From: Lachnospiraceae bacterium
GTDB taxonomy: Bacteria > Bacillota > Clostridia > Lachnospirales > Lachnospiraceae
NCBI GenBank assembly: GCA_910574745.1
Contig: CAJTCE010000022.1
Coordinates: 1 to 64,000, forward strand
Reading direction: 5' to 3'
Length of the DNA: 64,000 bases
This document shows, piece after piece, positions 42,877 through 50,291 of this stretch. The notes under the pieces are model-generated. The model searched no databases, was not told the origin of the DNA, and was given only the letters and a program-made list of their open reading frames with translations. Within the stretch, counting starts at the first letter, position 1, and every line of letters begins with the position of its first letter. The translations under genes were made by a program, and so were the position numbers.

Positions 42877-44295
42877 ATGAAGTTCTCATACAAAATATTG
42901 TTGTGCAGTATTACGATTCTGGCTGCGGCTTTTGGATTTGGCGGATTCTTTTTTGTAAATTATGTATTTGAAAGCTCGATGGAGCGTGAGATCAGTCAGG
43001 CTATGAACGATAGCAGCATTTTGCAGTTTGCCTTGGAAACGGCGGCGTTAAACGTCCCTTCCAAATACGACGTTCTTCACGATTCCACCATCGGACAGAT
43101 AGGCGCTAATCTGGAAAGCAGCCAGAACAGCAGTCTGCTTCGCATATCTGATGAAGGGCTGCAGACCTTATATGCCAGTGAAGGCTTTGTGGAGGGAACG
43201 GAGCTTCTTTCCAACATGGAGGAACAGACCAGGATTTATCGGATTATAGATTCCAATGAACGCTATTACATCCAGACGGGAATTGCGACCACAGCCATGG
43301 ACAGAAGCCTGTATCTGGAAACCATGAGGGACGTGACGGATGTATTTTCCGAGCGGGACCAGGGATTTTCCGTTTACCGCCGTCTGACCTTTATCATGCT
43401 CATCTGCGGTTCGGTCGCCATGTACTTTATGTCCCACTGGCTGACAAAGCCCATACGGCTTTTGGCAAAGGCGGCGGGGCGGATGACCGAAGGGGATTAT
43501 GCCTACCGGGCGGAGCAGATCAGCAGGGATGAAATGGGACAGCTTACGGGGGATTTTAACCGGATGGCCGAGGCGTTGGAGCAGACCATTCATCAGTTAG
43601 AGGATGAAGTAAGGGCAAGGGAGGATTTCATTGCCGCCTTTTCCCATGAGCTAAAAACGCCGTTAACGGCGATTATCGGTTATGCGGATGTGCTTCGGTC
43701 CAGAAAGCTGGATGAGGAAAAGCATTTTCTGTCTGCAAATTATATTTATACGGAAGGCAAACGCTTGGAAACCATGTCTTTGCGGCTTTTGGATATTATT
43801 GTTACCAAGCGGAATGAGCTGGATGCCCAGAGGATTGATGTAGCACAGTTGTTTACTTTTATCAGGGATATGTATGACGGCAAGGATGAGGTAGGGCTTA
43901 AATTCCAATATGAGCAGGGCTTTGTATGGGCGGAGCTCAATCTCATAAAAACGGTGCTTCTGAATCTGGTGGATAACGCTTATAAGGCTTCGGAGCCCGG
44001 GGGAACCATAGAGCTTTACGGAATAAAGCAGGAAGATGGGTACTGCTTCCGGGTAAAGGACTACGGAACGGGAATTCCAAAAGAGGAATGCAAAAAGATC
44101 ATGGAGGCATTTTATATGGTGGATAAATCCAGAGCCCGCAGTAAAAACGGGGCGGGATTAGGGCTGGCTCTTTGTTCGGAAATTTTAAAGCTTCACGGAA
44201 GCGAGCTTATAGTGGAAAGCGAAGTGGGAGAAGGAAGCTGCTTTTATTTTCTGCTTGGCTGTGAGGAGGTAAAAAATCATGAAGCGGAAGATTAA
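42877..44295 (+). CDS. Membrane sensor histidine kinase
   Basis: This 472-residue kinase has a membrane segment (about 8-28), an extracellular sensor region (30-165), a second membrane segment (168-186), a HAMP domain (MTEGDYAYRAEQISRDEMGQ), a HisKA domain with phosphorylatable His in AFSHELKTPLTAIIG, and a HATPase_c domain with NLVDNAYKAS, VKDYGTGIP and GAGLGLALC. The frame is open from 42703 inside the regulator gene, but GGAAGGAGAAG before ATG 42877 is decisive. It pairs with the upstream OmpR-type regulator. Confidence 0.94.
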   Translation: MKFSYKILLCSITILAAAFGFGGFFFVNYVFESSMEREISQAMNDSSILQFALETAALNVPSKYDVLHDSTIGQIGANLESSQNSSLLRISDEGLQTLYASEGFVEGTELLSNMEEQTRIYRIIDSNERYYIQTGIATTAMDRSLYLETMRDVTDVFSERDQGFSVYRRLTFIMLICGSVAMYFMSHWLTKPIRLLAKAAGRMTEGDYAYRAEQISRDEMGQLTGDFNRMAEALEQTIHQLEDEVRAREDFIAAFSHELKTPLTAIIGYADVLRSRKLDEEKHFLSANYIYTEGKRLETMSLRLLDIIVTKRNELDAQRIDVAQLFTFIRDMYDGKDEVGLKFQYEQGFVWAELNLIKTVLLNLVDNAYKASEPGGTIELYGIKQEDGYCFRVKDYGTGIPKEECKKIMEAFYMVDKSRARSKNGAGLGLALCSEILKLHGSELIVESEVGEGSCFYFLLGCEEVKNHEAED

Positions 44296-45142
44296 CAAAG
44301 AGAGAATGATAGTGATTCTGGCAGCGGTCGTAGTGATTTTTGCCCTTTGGGGACCGGAGGCTGTTGCCGGCTATAAAGACAGGGGACTGTTAAATCAAAT
44401 TAAAGCGGAGCCCATGGAAAGCGGCAGCGAGGGCTATCGTTATTCCATGAACAGCAATGAAAAGCTCTATTTGCTGTCAAAATGTCTGGATAACCGGACG
44501 GTGCCGGAAAGCGAATTCAGCGCCCTGACCCGTGTGGAGGGAGAGGAAATTGATTATGGGGGACTGACAGGCACCTATGCTTTTGTGTTAAACCATCAGG
44601 GACCTTCCGAAAAGGAAGTGACGGAGGAACAGATTTATGATATCTGCAACAGGGAATTAGAACGGCTTCATGAGCTGGGAATTATTCCCCAAAGCGCCAG
44701 GGAGGTATCAGAGGATTCCTATACGGCAGTGCTGTATTCCGCCATTGATGTATTAGAGCCAAGGAATAACGTTGCGGTATGGAAGGTAAGTCTTTCCACC
44801 AACGTGCAGAATGCGGATAAGGCAAACCGCTTAATTGACGCTTATGTGGATGCAGGCACGGGTAAGGTTTATGAATTTTATGTGCGTACGGAAGGAACAT
44901 GGGCGGACATGCAGCCGGATGCCATTGTCCAGAGCTTTAGCGATTATCTGGGATTGTACGGGGTCCAAAAATCTGAAACGACGGACACCCTGATGGAAAC
45001 AACATCAAATATTGCAAAATATACGGTTCCGGGGATGACAGACGGCAATCAGAATGCGATAGGGACGACGGACGGAATGACCACCCTTACCCTGGGTTTT
45101 TATGAAGGAATCAACGAATTGTTTTTGAAGATTGAAGGCTGA
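44279..45142 (+). CDS. Membrane-anchored protein of the two-component operon, function unknown
   Basis: The 287-residue protein has a basic N-terminus, one membrane segment (about residues 10-30) and an extracytoplasmic domain with mixed alpha/beta character. The segment LEPRNNVAVWKVSLSTNV followed by DAYVDAGTGKVYEFYV looks like a PepSY-type strand-turn-strand. It overlaps the kinase gene by 17 bases, so it belongs to the same operon and could modulate the kinase or cell-wall enzymes. No firm family is assigned. Confidence 0.78.
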   Translation: MKRKINKERMIVILAAVVVIFALWGPEAVAGYKDRGLLNQIKAEPMESGSEGYRYSMNSNEKLYLLSKCLDNRTVPESEFSALTRVEGEEIDYGGLTGTYAFVLNHQGPSEKEVTEEQIYDICNRELERLHELGIIPQSAREVSEDSYTAVLYSAIDVLEPRNNVAVWKVSLSTNVQNADKANRLIDAYVDAGTGKVYEFYVRTEGTWADMQPDAIVQSFSDYLGLYGVQKSETTDTLMETTSNIAKYTVPGMTDGNQNAIGTTDGMTTLTLGFYEGINELFLKIEG

Positions 45143-45168
45143 AAGAAAATCTTTCAACCTTGATTTGA

Positions 45169-45204
45169 GGGTCAAATGAACATGCAAGCAAGTTCGCTTG
45201 ACCC
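45169..45204 (+). terminator. Hairpin after the two-component operon
   Basis: GGGTCAAATGAAC faces GTTCGCTTGACCC with two mismatches. It has no T run, so it is a weak terminator or a processing structure. It lies directly before the 11-bp repeat array. Confidence 0.45.
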
Positions 45205-45208
45205 ATGG

Positions 45209-45294
45209 AGACAAAAATGATGCAACTTTGATGCAAAAGTTATGGAATTAGTATGCAAAAAATATGAAAAAATGATGTTTTACTCCTTTATACT
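45209..45294 (+). promoter_or_regulatory. Six-unit 11-bp operator array and -10 of the amidase-deacetylase gene
   Basis: Units AGACAAAAATG (45209), ATGCAACTTTG (45220), ATGCAAAAGTT (45231), ATGGAATTAGT (45242), ATGCAAAAAAT (45253) and ATGAAAAAATG (45264) follow in exact 11-base register. TATACT at 45289-45294 is a -10 with no -35, as expected for an activated promoter. Confidence 0.7.
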
Positions 45295-45329
45295 CTGATT
45301 AATGACAGAGAAATGAGGAGTGATAACCT

Positions 45330-46793
45330 ATGCAAAGGAGAAATTTACATATCGGGTGCGTTTTGCCCGAAGGAAAAAAATACGGAAGAAGGCATGACTG
45401 CAGAAAAAAGAAAATTTTGAGGCTCTTAAGGGGCGTTGTGGTTTTTGCCGTAACAGCGGTTTTGGGCTGCTCTACAATGGTATATGCAGTATCAGATAAT
45501 AATATGGAACCGGTATCCGGGAATATGGTCTCTCAAAACGAACCAGAAACCTCCTGCGAAGATGAGGGATTTGACACGGTATCGGGCAATACAAAAGATA
45601 AAGGAAATGACGGGGGAGATTCTAATCTGACGGACGATACCCTTAGGCAGCCTCAAAACATTACTATTATTTTGGACCCGGGACACGGCGGAGAAGACGA
45701 AGGGTGTTCCAGGGCGGGAGTTTTGGAAAAGGATGTAAACCTGGAAATTGCCAAAGCTGCGGGAGCAAAGCTTTCGGAGCTGGGATATAGAGTTGTGTAT
45801 ACAAGAGAAGGGGATGAAGGCGGCACCACGGAAGAACGTGTGGAAAAGGCAAATGCCTTAAAGGGAGATTTGTATGTCAGCATCCATCAAAACGCCTGTG
45901 AAACAACAGAGCCCTGCGGTATGGAGGTATGGTACTGCGACGACCGCTACGGAGAGGAAAGCGAAAGGCTGGCAAGGCTTTTTCAGAAATATATTGTACA
46001 GGCAACGGATGTGAAAGAGAGAGAATTAAGCGAAACAGACACCCTTTATGTGATTCGTGAAAGTGATATGCCCTCCTGTCTCATAGAAACCGGTTTTTTA
46101 TCCAATGCCGCAGAGAGAAGGAAACTGACAAATCCGGCGTATCAGGACTTGATCGCGGAGGGAATTGCCAACGGAATCGACCTTTATTTCTATCCCAAAA
46201 CAATGTATTTAACCTTTGACGACGGACCCAGTGAGGAAAACACCAATGCGATTTTGGATATTTTAAAAGAGAGAAATATCAAAGCAACCTTTTTTGTGGT
46301 AGGGGAAAATGTGGAAAAGCATCCGGAGATTGCAAGAAGGATTGTGGAAGAAGGACATACCATCGGCATTCATTGCAACAGGCATGTCTATGAAGAAGTC
46401 TATGCAAGCCCTGATGCTTATATGGCAGATTTTGAAGAGGCTTACCGGATCGTTTATGAAACCACAGGCGTGGAAGTGAAGCTGTTCCGCTTTCCGGGAG
46501 GCAGCCAGAACGCTTATAATAAGAAGGTTTATAAAGAAATCATCCGGCGCATGACGGAGCAGGGATTTATTTATTTTGACTGGAATGCAAGTCTGGAGGA
46601 TGCCACAACCCATGCAGAGCCGGAGGCTTTAATTGAAAATGCCACATCCTCCACATTAAAAAGGAAGAAAGTGGTTATGCTCGGCCACGATACGGTTCAT
46701 GCCACTGCCGTGTGCCTGGGGGATTTGATCGACAGCTTTCCGGAGTACAGGATGGAACCTCTGACGCCTGAGGTAGAGCCTATACAGTTTTAG
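45330..46793 (+). CDS. Cell-wall amidase / polysaccharide deacetylase fusion
   Basis: The 487-residue protein has a positively charged N-terminus, one membrane or signal segment (about 32-52), and a Ser/Glu-rich linker. An Amidase_3 domain follows (about 110-285) with zinc motifs LDPGHGGEDEG, YVSIHQNA and IETGFLSN. A NodB-type deacetylase domain (about 290-470) has TFDDGP, GIHCNRHVY, RFPGGSQ and MLGHDT. It should cut muramoyl-alanine bonds and deacetylate glycan sugars at the wall. A fusion of both activities in one chain is unusual. Its promoter array links it to the neighbouring two-component system. Confidence 0.92.
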   Translation: MQRRNLHIGCVLPEGKKYGRRHDCRKKKILRLLRGVVVFAVTAVLGCSTMVYAVSDNNMEPVSGNMVSQNEPETSCEDEGFDTVSGNTKDKGNDGGDSNLTDDTLRQPQNITIILDPGHGGEDEGCSRAGVLEKDVNLEIAKAAGAKLSELGYRVVYTREGDEGGTTEERVEKANALKGDLYVSIHQNACETTEPCGMEVWYCDDRYGEESERLARLFQKYIVQATDVKERELSETDTLYVIRESDMPSCLIETGFLSNAAERRKLTNPAYQDLIAEGIANGIDLYFYPKTMYLTFDDGPSEENTNAILDILKERNIKATFFVVGENVEKHPEIARRIVEEGHTIGIHCNRHVYEEVYASPDAYMADFEEAYRIVYETTGVEVKLFRFPGGSQNAYNKKVYKEIIRRMTEQGFIYFDWNASLEDATTHAEPEALIENATSSTLKRKKVVMLGHDTVHATAVCLGDLIDSFPEYRMEPLTPEVEPIQF

Positions 46794-46894
46794 CAGGGAG
46801 GGGTTCAAAATATGAAATGGAGAAACGGAAAACGGAATAGAAAACGGAGAACCCTTTTTGGCAGTTCATTTTGAGGGCTGGACAGAAGAGAAAG

Positions 46895-46927
46895 TGCAGA
46901 TATTGCGTGATTAAACCAATATCTGCA
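46895..46927. terminator. Hairpin at the convergent junction
   Basis: TGCAGATATTG (46895-46905) and CAATATCTGCA (46917-46927) pair perfectly with an 11-base loop across the 3' end of the MerR gene. There is only a poor T run on either side, so termination efficiency is uncertain. Confidence 0.5.
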
Positions 46928-47726
46928 TTTCGTAATTCATGCCGCTCTGCGCTTTTTCATCCTTCAGCAAATCGGTTTCTATTATGGTACAGTTTTTTAA
47001 GGCGGCCTTATTCAGATGGAAATGATCGGGAGCGTATTCTATTTCGTGGGCAGCGTTCTGACGGCAGATATAGGTGCCGGAAGGAAGCGTGCGAAGACCC
47101 TCAATATGCTTTCCCCAGTTTCCGGGAACAGAGCCGTTTTCCATGGCGGCTAAAGGCGCAACGTGGATAAATACGGATTTTTCCGGTACGCCTTTATGAT
47201 AATCGTAAATCAACCCTGACGGATAGGAAGCGGCCAGCCCCAGCTTTTGGGCGTTGACAAAAAGGGACAAAAGCTTGGGATTGTAGTGGGCGGCGTCTGT
47301 GTATTCGTCGAAAGGAATGGTCAGAACCGTCCGGGAGAGTAAAGTCTTTATATGACATTCTTCCGGAACGGGTATATTTGCGTGATGTTCTAACGTATTG
47401 ATGGTATTCTGCAGGGTTTCGAGGGATACGTACATGGAACGGATTTTCTGTTCCGCCAGCGCTTTGGCGTGCCCCAAAAGCTTTTGCAAATCCGGCTTCC
47501 CGCTTTTGTCGCAGTAATCGGACATGCTTTTTAAGGGAATCCCAAGCTCTATGCAGAGGGAAATAGCGTCTAACAGATATAACTGGTTTTCCTTATAATA
47601 CCGGTAACCGGTGGTGTGATCCGTCAGGGCCGGCTTAAAAATGCCGATTTCGTCATAGTAGCGAAGCGACTTAATGGAAACATTTTTTAATTTGGCTACT
47701 TTTCCGATCGAGAGGTATCCCTTCAT
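46911..47726 (-). CDS. MerR-family transcriptional regulator with GyrI-like effector domain
   Basis: This 271-residue regulator starts YLSIGKVAKLKNVSIKSLRYYDEIGIFKP, a classical MerR helix-turn-helix, then TTGYRYY and a dimerisation coiled coil (about 85-115). The C-terminal half (about 120-271) resembles GyrI/BmrR-type small-molecule binding domains. Such proteins usually sense hydrophobic compounds and activate efflux genes. No efflux gene is adjacent, so the target is unknown. It is convergent with the amidase-deacetylase gene. Confidence 0.9.
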   Translation of the reverse strand: MKGYLSIGKVAKLKNVSIKSLRYYDEIGIFKPALTDHTTGYRYYKENQLYLLDAISLCIELGIPLKSMSDYCDKSGKPDLQKLLGHAKALAEQKIRSMYVSLETLQNTINTLEHHANIPVPEECHIKTLLSRTVLTIPFDEYTDAAHYNPKLLSLFVNAQKLGLAASYPSGLIYDYHKGVPEKSVFIHVAPLAAMENGSVPGNWGKHIEGLRTLPSGTYICRQNAAHEIEYAPDHFHLNKAALKNCTIIETDLLKDEKAQSGMNYEMQILV

Positions 47727-48003
47727 TGGCGCATGCTCCTGTTCTATAGTATGTAATGATATTATTATGGCATAAAAAACGGGAGTTTGGAAGGGCTTTT
47801 AAAAGGGGAGCCATAGGTGGCGTAACGGCATGGCTGAAAGGTCACAGGAGCGTACATTGTTTAGCCAAGCCAAAGGAGCGTAAGATTTTATAATTTTATC
47901 ATTTTTTATTTTATTCCTTTTGTGATAAAATGTAGTAAGCTGATGGCAGGCTTTTATCTCTTATAGGCAAGTGCAGTAAGGTTTTGTAAAGAGAAGGAAT
48001 ATT

Positions 48004-49590
48004 ATGAAAAAGGAACAGATAAAAAACAGAGCCGTAAAGATCAAAAAAACCGGCTTAAATGCTTTGGTAAATTTAATATTCAGCAGGATCATGATGGTCG
48101 TTATCCTGATGCTTCTGCAGATAGCACTGATGCTCTGGGTTTTTACCATCATGGGCGAATATTCCCAGTGGGCGCTCTATTCTTTAAATATTCTGGCGGC
48201 GGTCTTAGTGGTGGTCATTATCAACAGCAATGACAATCCTGCTTTTAAACTGGCGTGGATGGTGCCTTTGTGTGTTGTTCCCGTATTTGGCGCCGTTTTA
48301 TATATTATGGTAAGGATCAATCCTGCAAGCATCGGTATTAAAAAAGGACTTCACAAAAAAATTGACGAGACAAAAGAATATCTTGCGCCCAATGAAGATG
48401 TGGTGCAGAGAATGTGGGAGGAAAATGTTCCGATTACCGATCTTGCTTACTATATACAGCATATAAACGGTTTTCCTTCCTATGACAAGACAAGGGTAAC
48501 CTATTTCCCGGACGGGCAAGCTAAGCTGGCTGATTTGATACCGGAACTGAAGAAGGCGGAGAAGTTCATTTTTTTAGAGTATTTTATCATCAATCCCGGA
48601 CGTGTATGGGAGGAGATTTTGGCGGTCCTGGAGGAAAAAGCTGCAGAAGGCGTGGAGGTCCGCCTGATGTATGACGGATTTAATTCAATTTTAAAACTGC
48701 CCCGCAAATACCCTGAAAAGCTCAGGGAAAAGGGGATAAAGGTCAAGGTCTTCGCCCCTGTGATCCCCTTCTTTTCATCGCACCAAAACTACAGGGACCA
48801 TCGAAAAATACTAATAATTGACGGAAAACTTGCATATAACGGCGGCATAAATCTTGCTGATGAATATATGAATTATATCGAGCGGTTCGGATACTGGAAG
48901 GATACGGCAGTCAAGCTTTCCGGCGATGCGGTCAAGAGCTTTACGGCTATGTTTTTACAGATGTGGAATATCTCGGATATAAAGGAAGAGGATTACGGGA
49001 AATACCTGAATGCGGACTGCGGGGCCGACGGTTCCGGGAAGAACGGGTTTGTGATCCCGTATAATGACGATCCCTGTAACGGGGAAGATGTGGCGGAAGA
49101 GGTCTATATCGATATTTTGAATAAGGCGAGGAGCTATGTTTATATTATGACTCCCTATCTGATCCCTGAAAATGAGATCATTACTGCGTTGAAATTTGCG
49201 TCCCAGAGAGGGATAGACGTGCGAATCATCATGCCTCATATACCGGATAAGAAGGTGGCTTTTGCTGTGGCGCATACTTATTATCCGAAGCTTTTGGAGG
49301 CGGGAGTAAAGATATACGAATTTACTCCGGGCTTTGTCCATGCAAAGATGTTCTTAGCGGATGATGTGAAGGCTGTGGTGGGGACGATCAATCTGGATTT
49401 CAGAAGTCTTTATCAGCATTATGAATGCGCTACTTTTATTTATGACAATCCGGTCATCGGAGATATTAAGGGAGATTTCAGAAGGACCTTTGAGCAGTGC
49501 GAGAGGTTTACGGAGGGGGATTATAAAAAGCTGCCTCTTTTGCACAGGATGTGCGGGAGGATATGCAGGTTGTTTGCACCGCTGATGTGA
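48004..49590 (+). CDS. cls: Cardiolipin synthase (phospholipase D family)
   Basis: This 528-residue membrane enzyme joins two phosphatidylglycerols to cardiolipin plus glycerol. Seen: two N-terminal membrane segments plus a third (about 18-95), a PLDc_N region with WMVPLCVVPVFGAVLYIMV, and two HKD motifs: HRKILIIDGKLAYNGG near 260 and HAKMFLADDVKAVVGT near 445. The length is usual for bacterial Cls. The promoter region upstream (47727-48003) contains an AT-rich TTTTATCA/TGATAAAAT stretch. Confidence 0.93.
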   Translation: MKKEQIKNRAVKIKKTGLNALVNLIFSRIMMVVILMLLQIALMLWVFTIMGEYSQWALYSLNILAAVLVVVIINSNDNPAFKLAWMVPLCVVPVFGAVLYIMVRINPASIGIKKGLHKKIDETKEYLAPNEDVVQRMWEENVPITDLAYYIQHINGFPSYDKTRVTYFPDGQAKLADLIPELKKAEKFIFLEYFIINPGRVWEEILAVLEEKAAEGVEVRLMYDGFNSILKLPRKYPEKLREKGIKVKVFAPVIPFFSSHQNYRDHRKILIIDGKLAYNGGINLADEYMNYIERFGYWKDTAVKLSGDAVKSFTAMFLQMWNISDIKEEDYGKYLNADCGADGSGKNGFVIPYNDDPCNGEDVAEEVYIDILNKARSYVYIMTPYLIPENEIITALKFASQRGIDVRIIMPHIPDKKVAFAVAHTYYPKLLEAGVKIYEFTPGFVHAKMFLADDVKAVVGTINLDFRSLYQHYECATFIYDNPVIGDIKGDFRRTFEQCERFTEGDYKKLPLLHRMCGRICRLFAPLM

Positions 49591-49602
49591 TTGGCAGGTG
49601 GG

Positions 49603-49649
49603 GCAGCATCCGTTCTGCCCCTGCCTGCCGGTTGCAGAACGGATGCTGC
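49603..49649. terminator. Perfect 16-bp inverted repeat between convergent genes
   Basis: GCAGCATCCGTTCTGC (49603-49618) and GCAGAACGGATGCTGC (49634-49649) are exact reverse complements around a 15-base loop. There is no T run, but the position between the 3' ends of cls and a minus-strand gene suggests a bidirectional transcription barrier. Confidence 0.65.
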
Positions 49650-49660
49650 TCTGGGGAGTG

Positions 49661-50188
49661 CTAGAGCGGTGGGTAGGGAATGTCGGGGCGTTTGTCAATC
49701 TGGGTTACGGGGATGTTTCTTCTTTGAAAATATTGGGTAAGGAAGTCGAAGATTTTTTTGGAGTCGTATGGACTTAAACCAAGTCTCCAGTATTTTCCGT
49801 TTTCATAATAGATATATAAAACCGCACCATAGTCGTTGGAACCGGGATATGTGTTATCATAAATGTAGCAGCCGTTGACCTGATGGGAATAGAGAGTAAT
49901 GGTTTTCCTTTTGTACTGTGAGACTAATTTGATGCTTTCGCCGGAGATGTTGATGTATTCTTTGGCTTGCAGGAGAATATTAAGAACTATGACAAAAAAC
50001 GCAATTATAATAATTATCCCTATGCCAAGAACTATCAGGAGACGGGTTCCGGAAGCAATCCCATATATGAAATAGATGATGAAAAAGATGAGGAAGATGA
50101 TAGAATACATTTTGAGAGAAGCTTTTTTGTTATTAGTCACTGTTATGTGGTCTTCGTCGCGGATCTTGATATTTAATTCAGGTTCCAT
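49661..50188 (-). CDS. Two-pass membrane protein with PH-like C-terminal domain, function unknown
   Basis: The 175-residue protein has an N-terminal charged stretch and two closely spaced membrane segments (about 28-72). A C-terminal domain with alternating strands follows (EYINISGESIKLVSQYKRK, YIYDNTYPGSNDYG, YYENGKYWRLGLSPYDSKK), similar in outline to YcxB/PH-type membrane-associated domains. AGGAGAAAAAC before the ATG on the minus strand supports the start. No function is known. Confidence 0.72.
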   Translation of the reverse strand: MEPELNIKIRDEDHITVTNNKKASLKMYSIIFLIFFIIYFIYGIASGTRLLIVLGIGIIIIIAFFVIVLNILLQAKEYINISGESIKLVSQYKRKTITLYSHQVNGCYIYDNTYPGSNDYGAVLYIYYENGKYWRLGLSPYDSKKIFDFLTQYFQRRNIPVTQIDKRPDIPYPPL

Positions 50189-50245
50189 AGTTTTTCTCCT
50201 GTTCGTGAATCTGGTGTTTGGTGTGTTTTCTCTTTGATGGATAGA

Positions 50246-50280
50246 AAAAATAAGAGGCGGTAAGTTTGATACCGCCTCTT
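50246..50280 (-). terminator. Terminator of the cellobiose phosphorylase gene
   Basis: AAGAGGCGGTA and TACCGCCTCTT form an 11-base-pair perfect stem with a seven-base loop, followed on the minus strand by ATTTTTTC. It lies just downstream of the phosphorylase stop. Confidence 0.88.
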
Positions 50281-50291
50281 GTATTTTGTTT

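Noticed and set aside
45209-45277. Possible CRISPR or satellite repeat
   Set aside because: The units are only 11 bases, tandem without spacers and placed at a promoter, which fits regulator boxes better.
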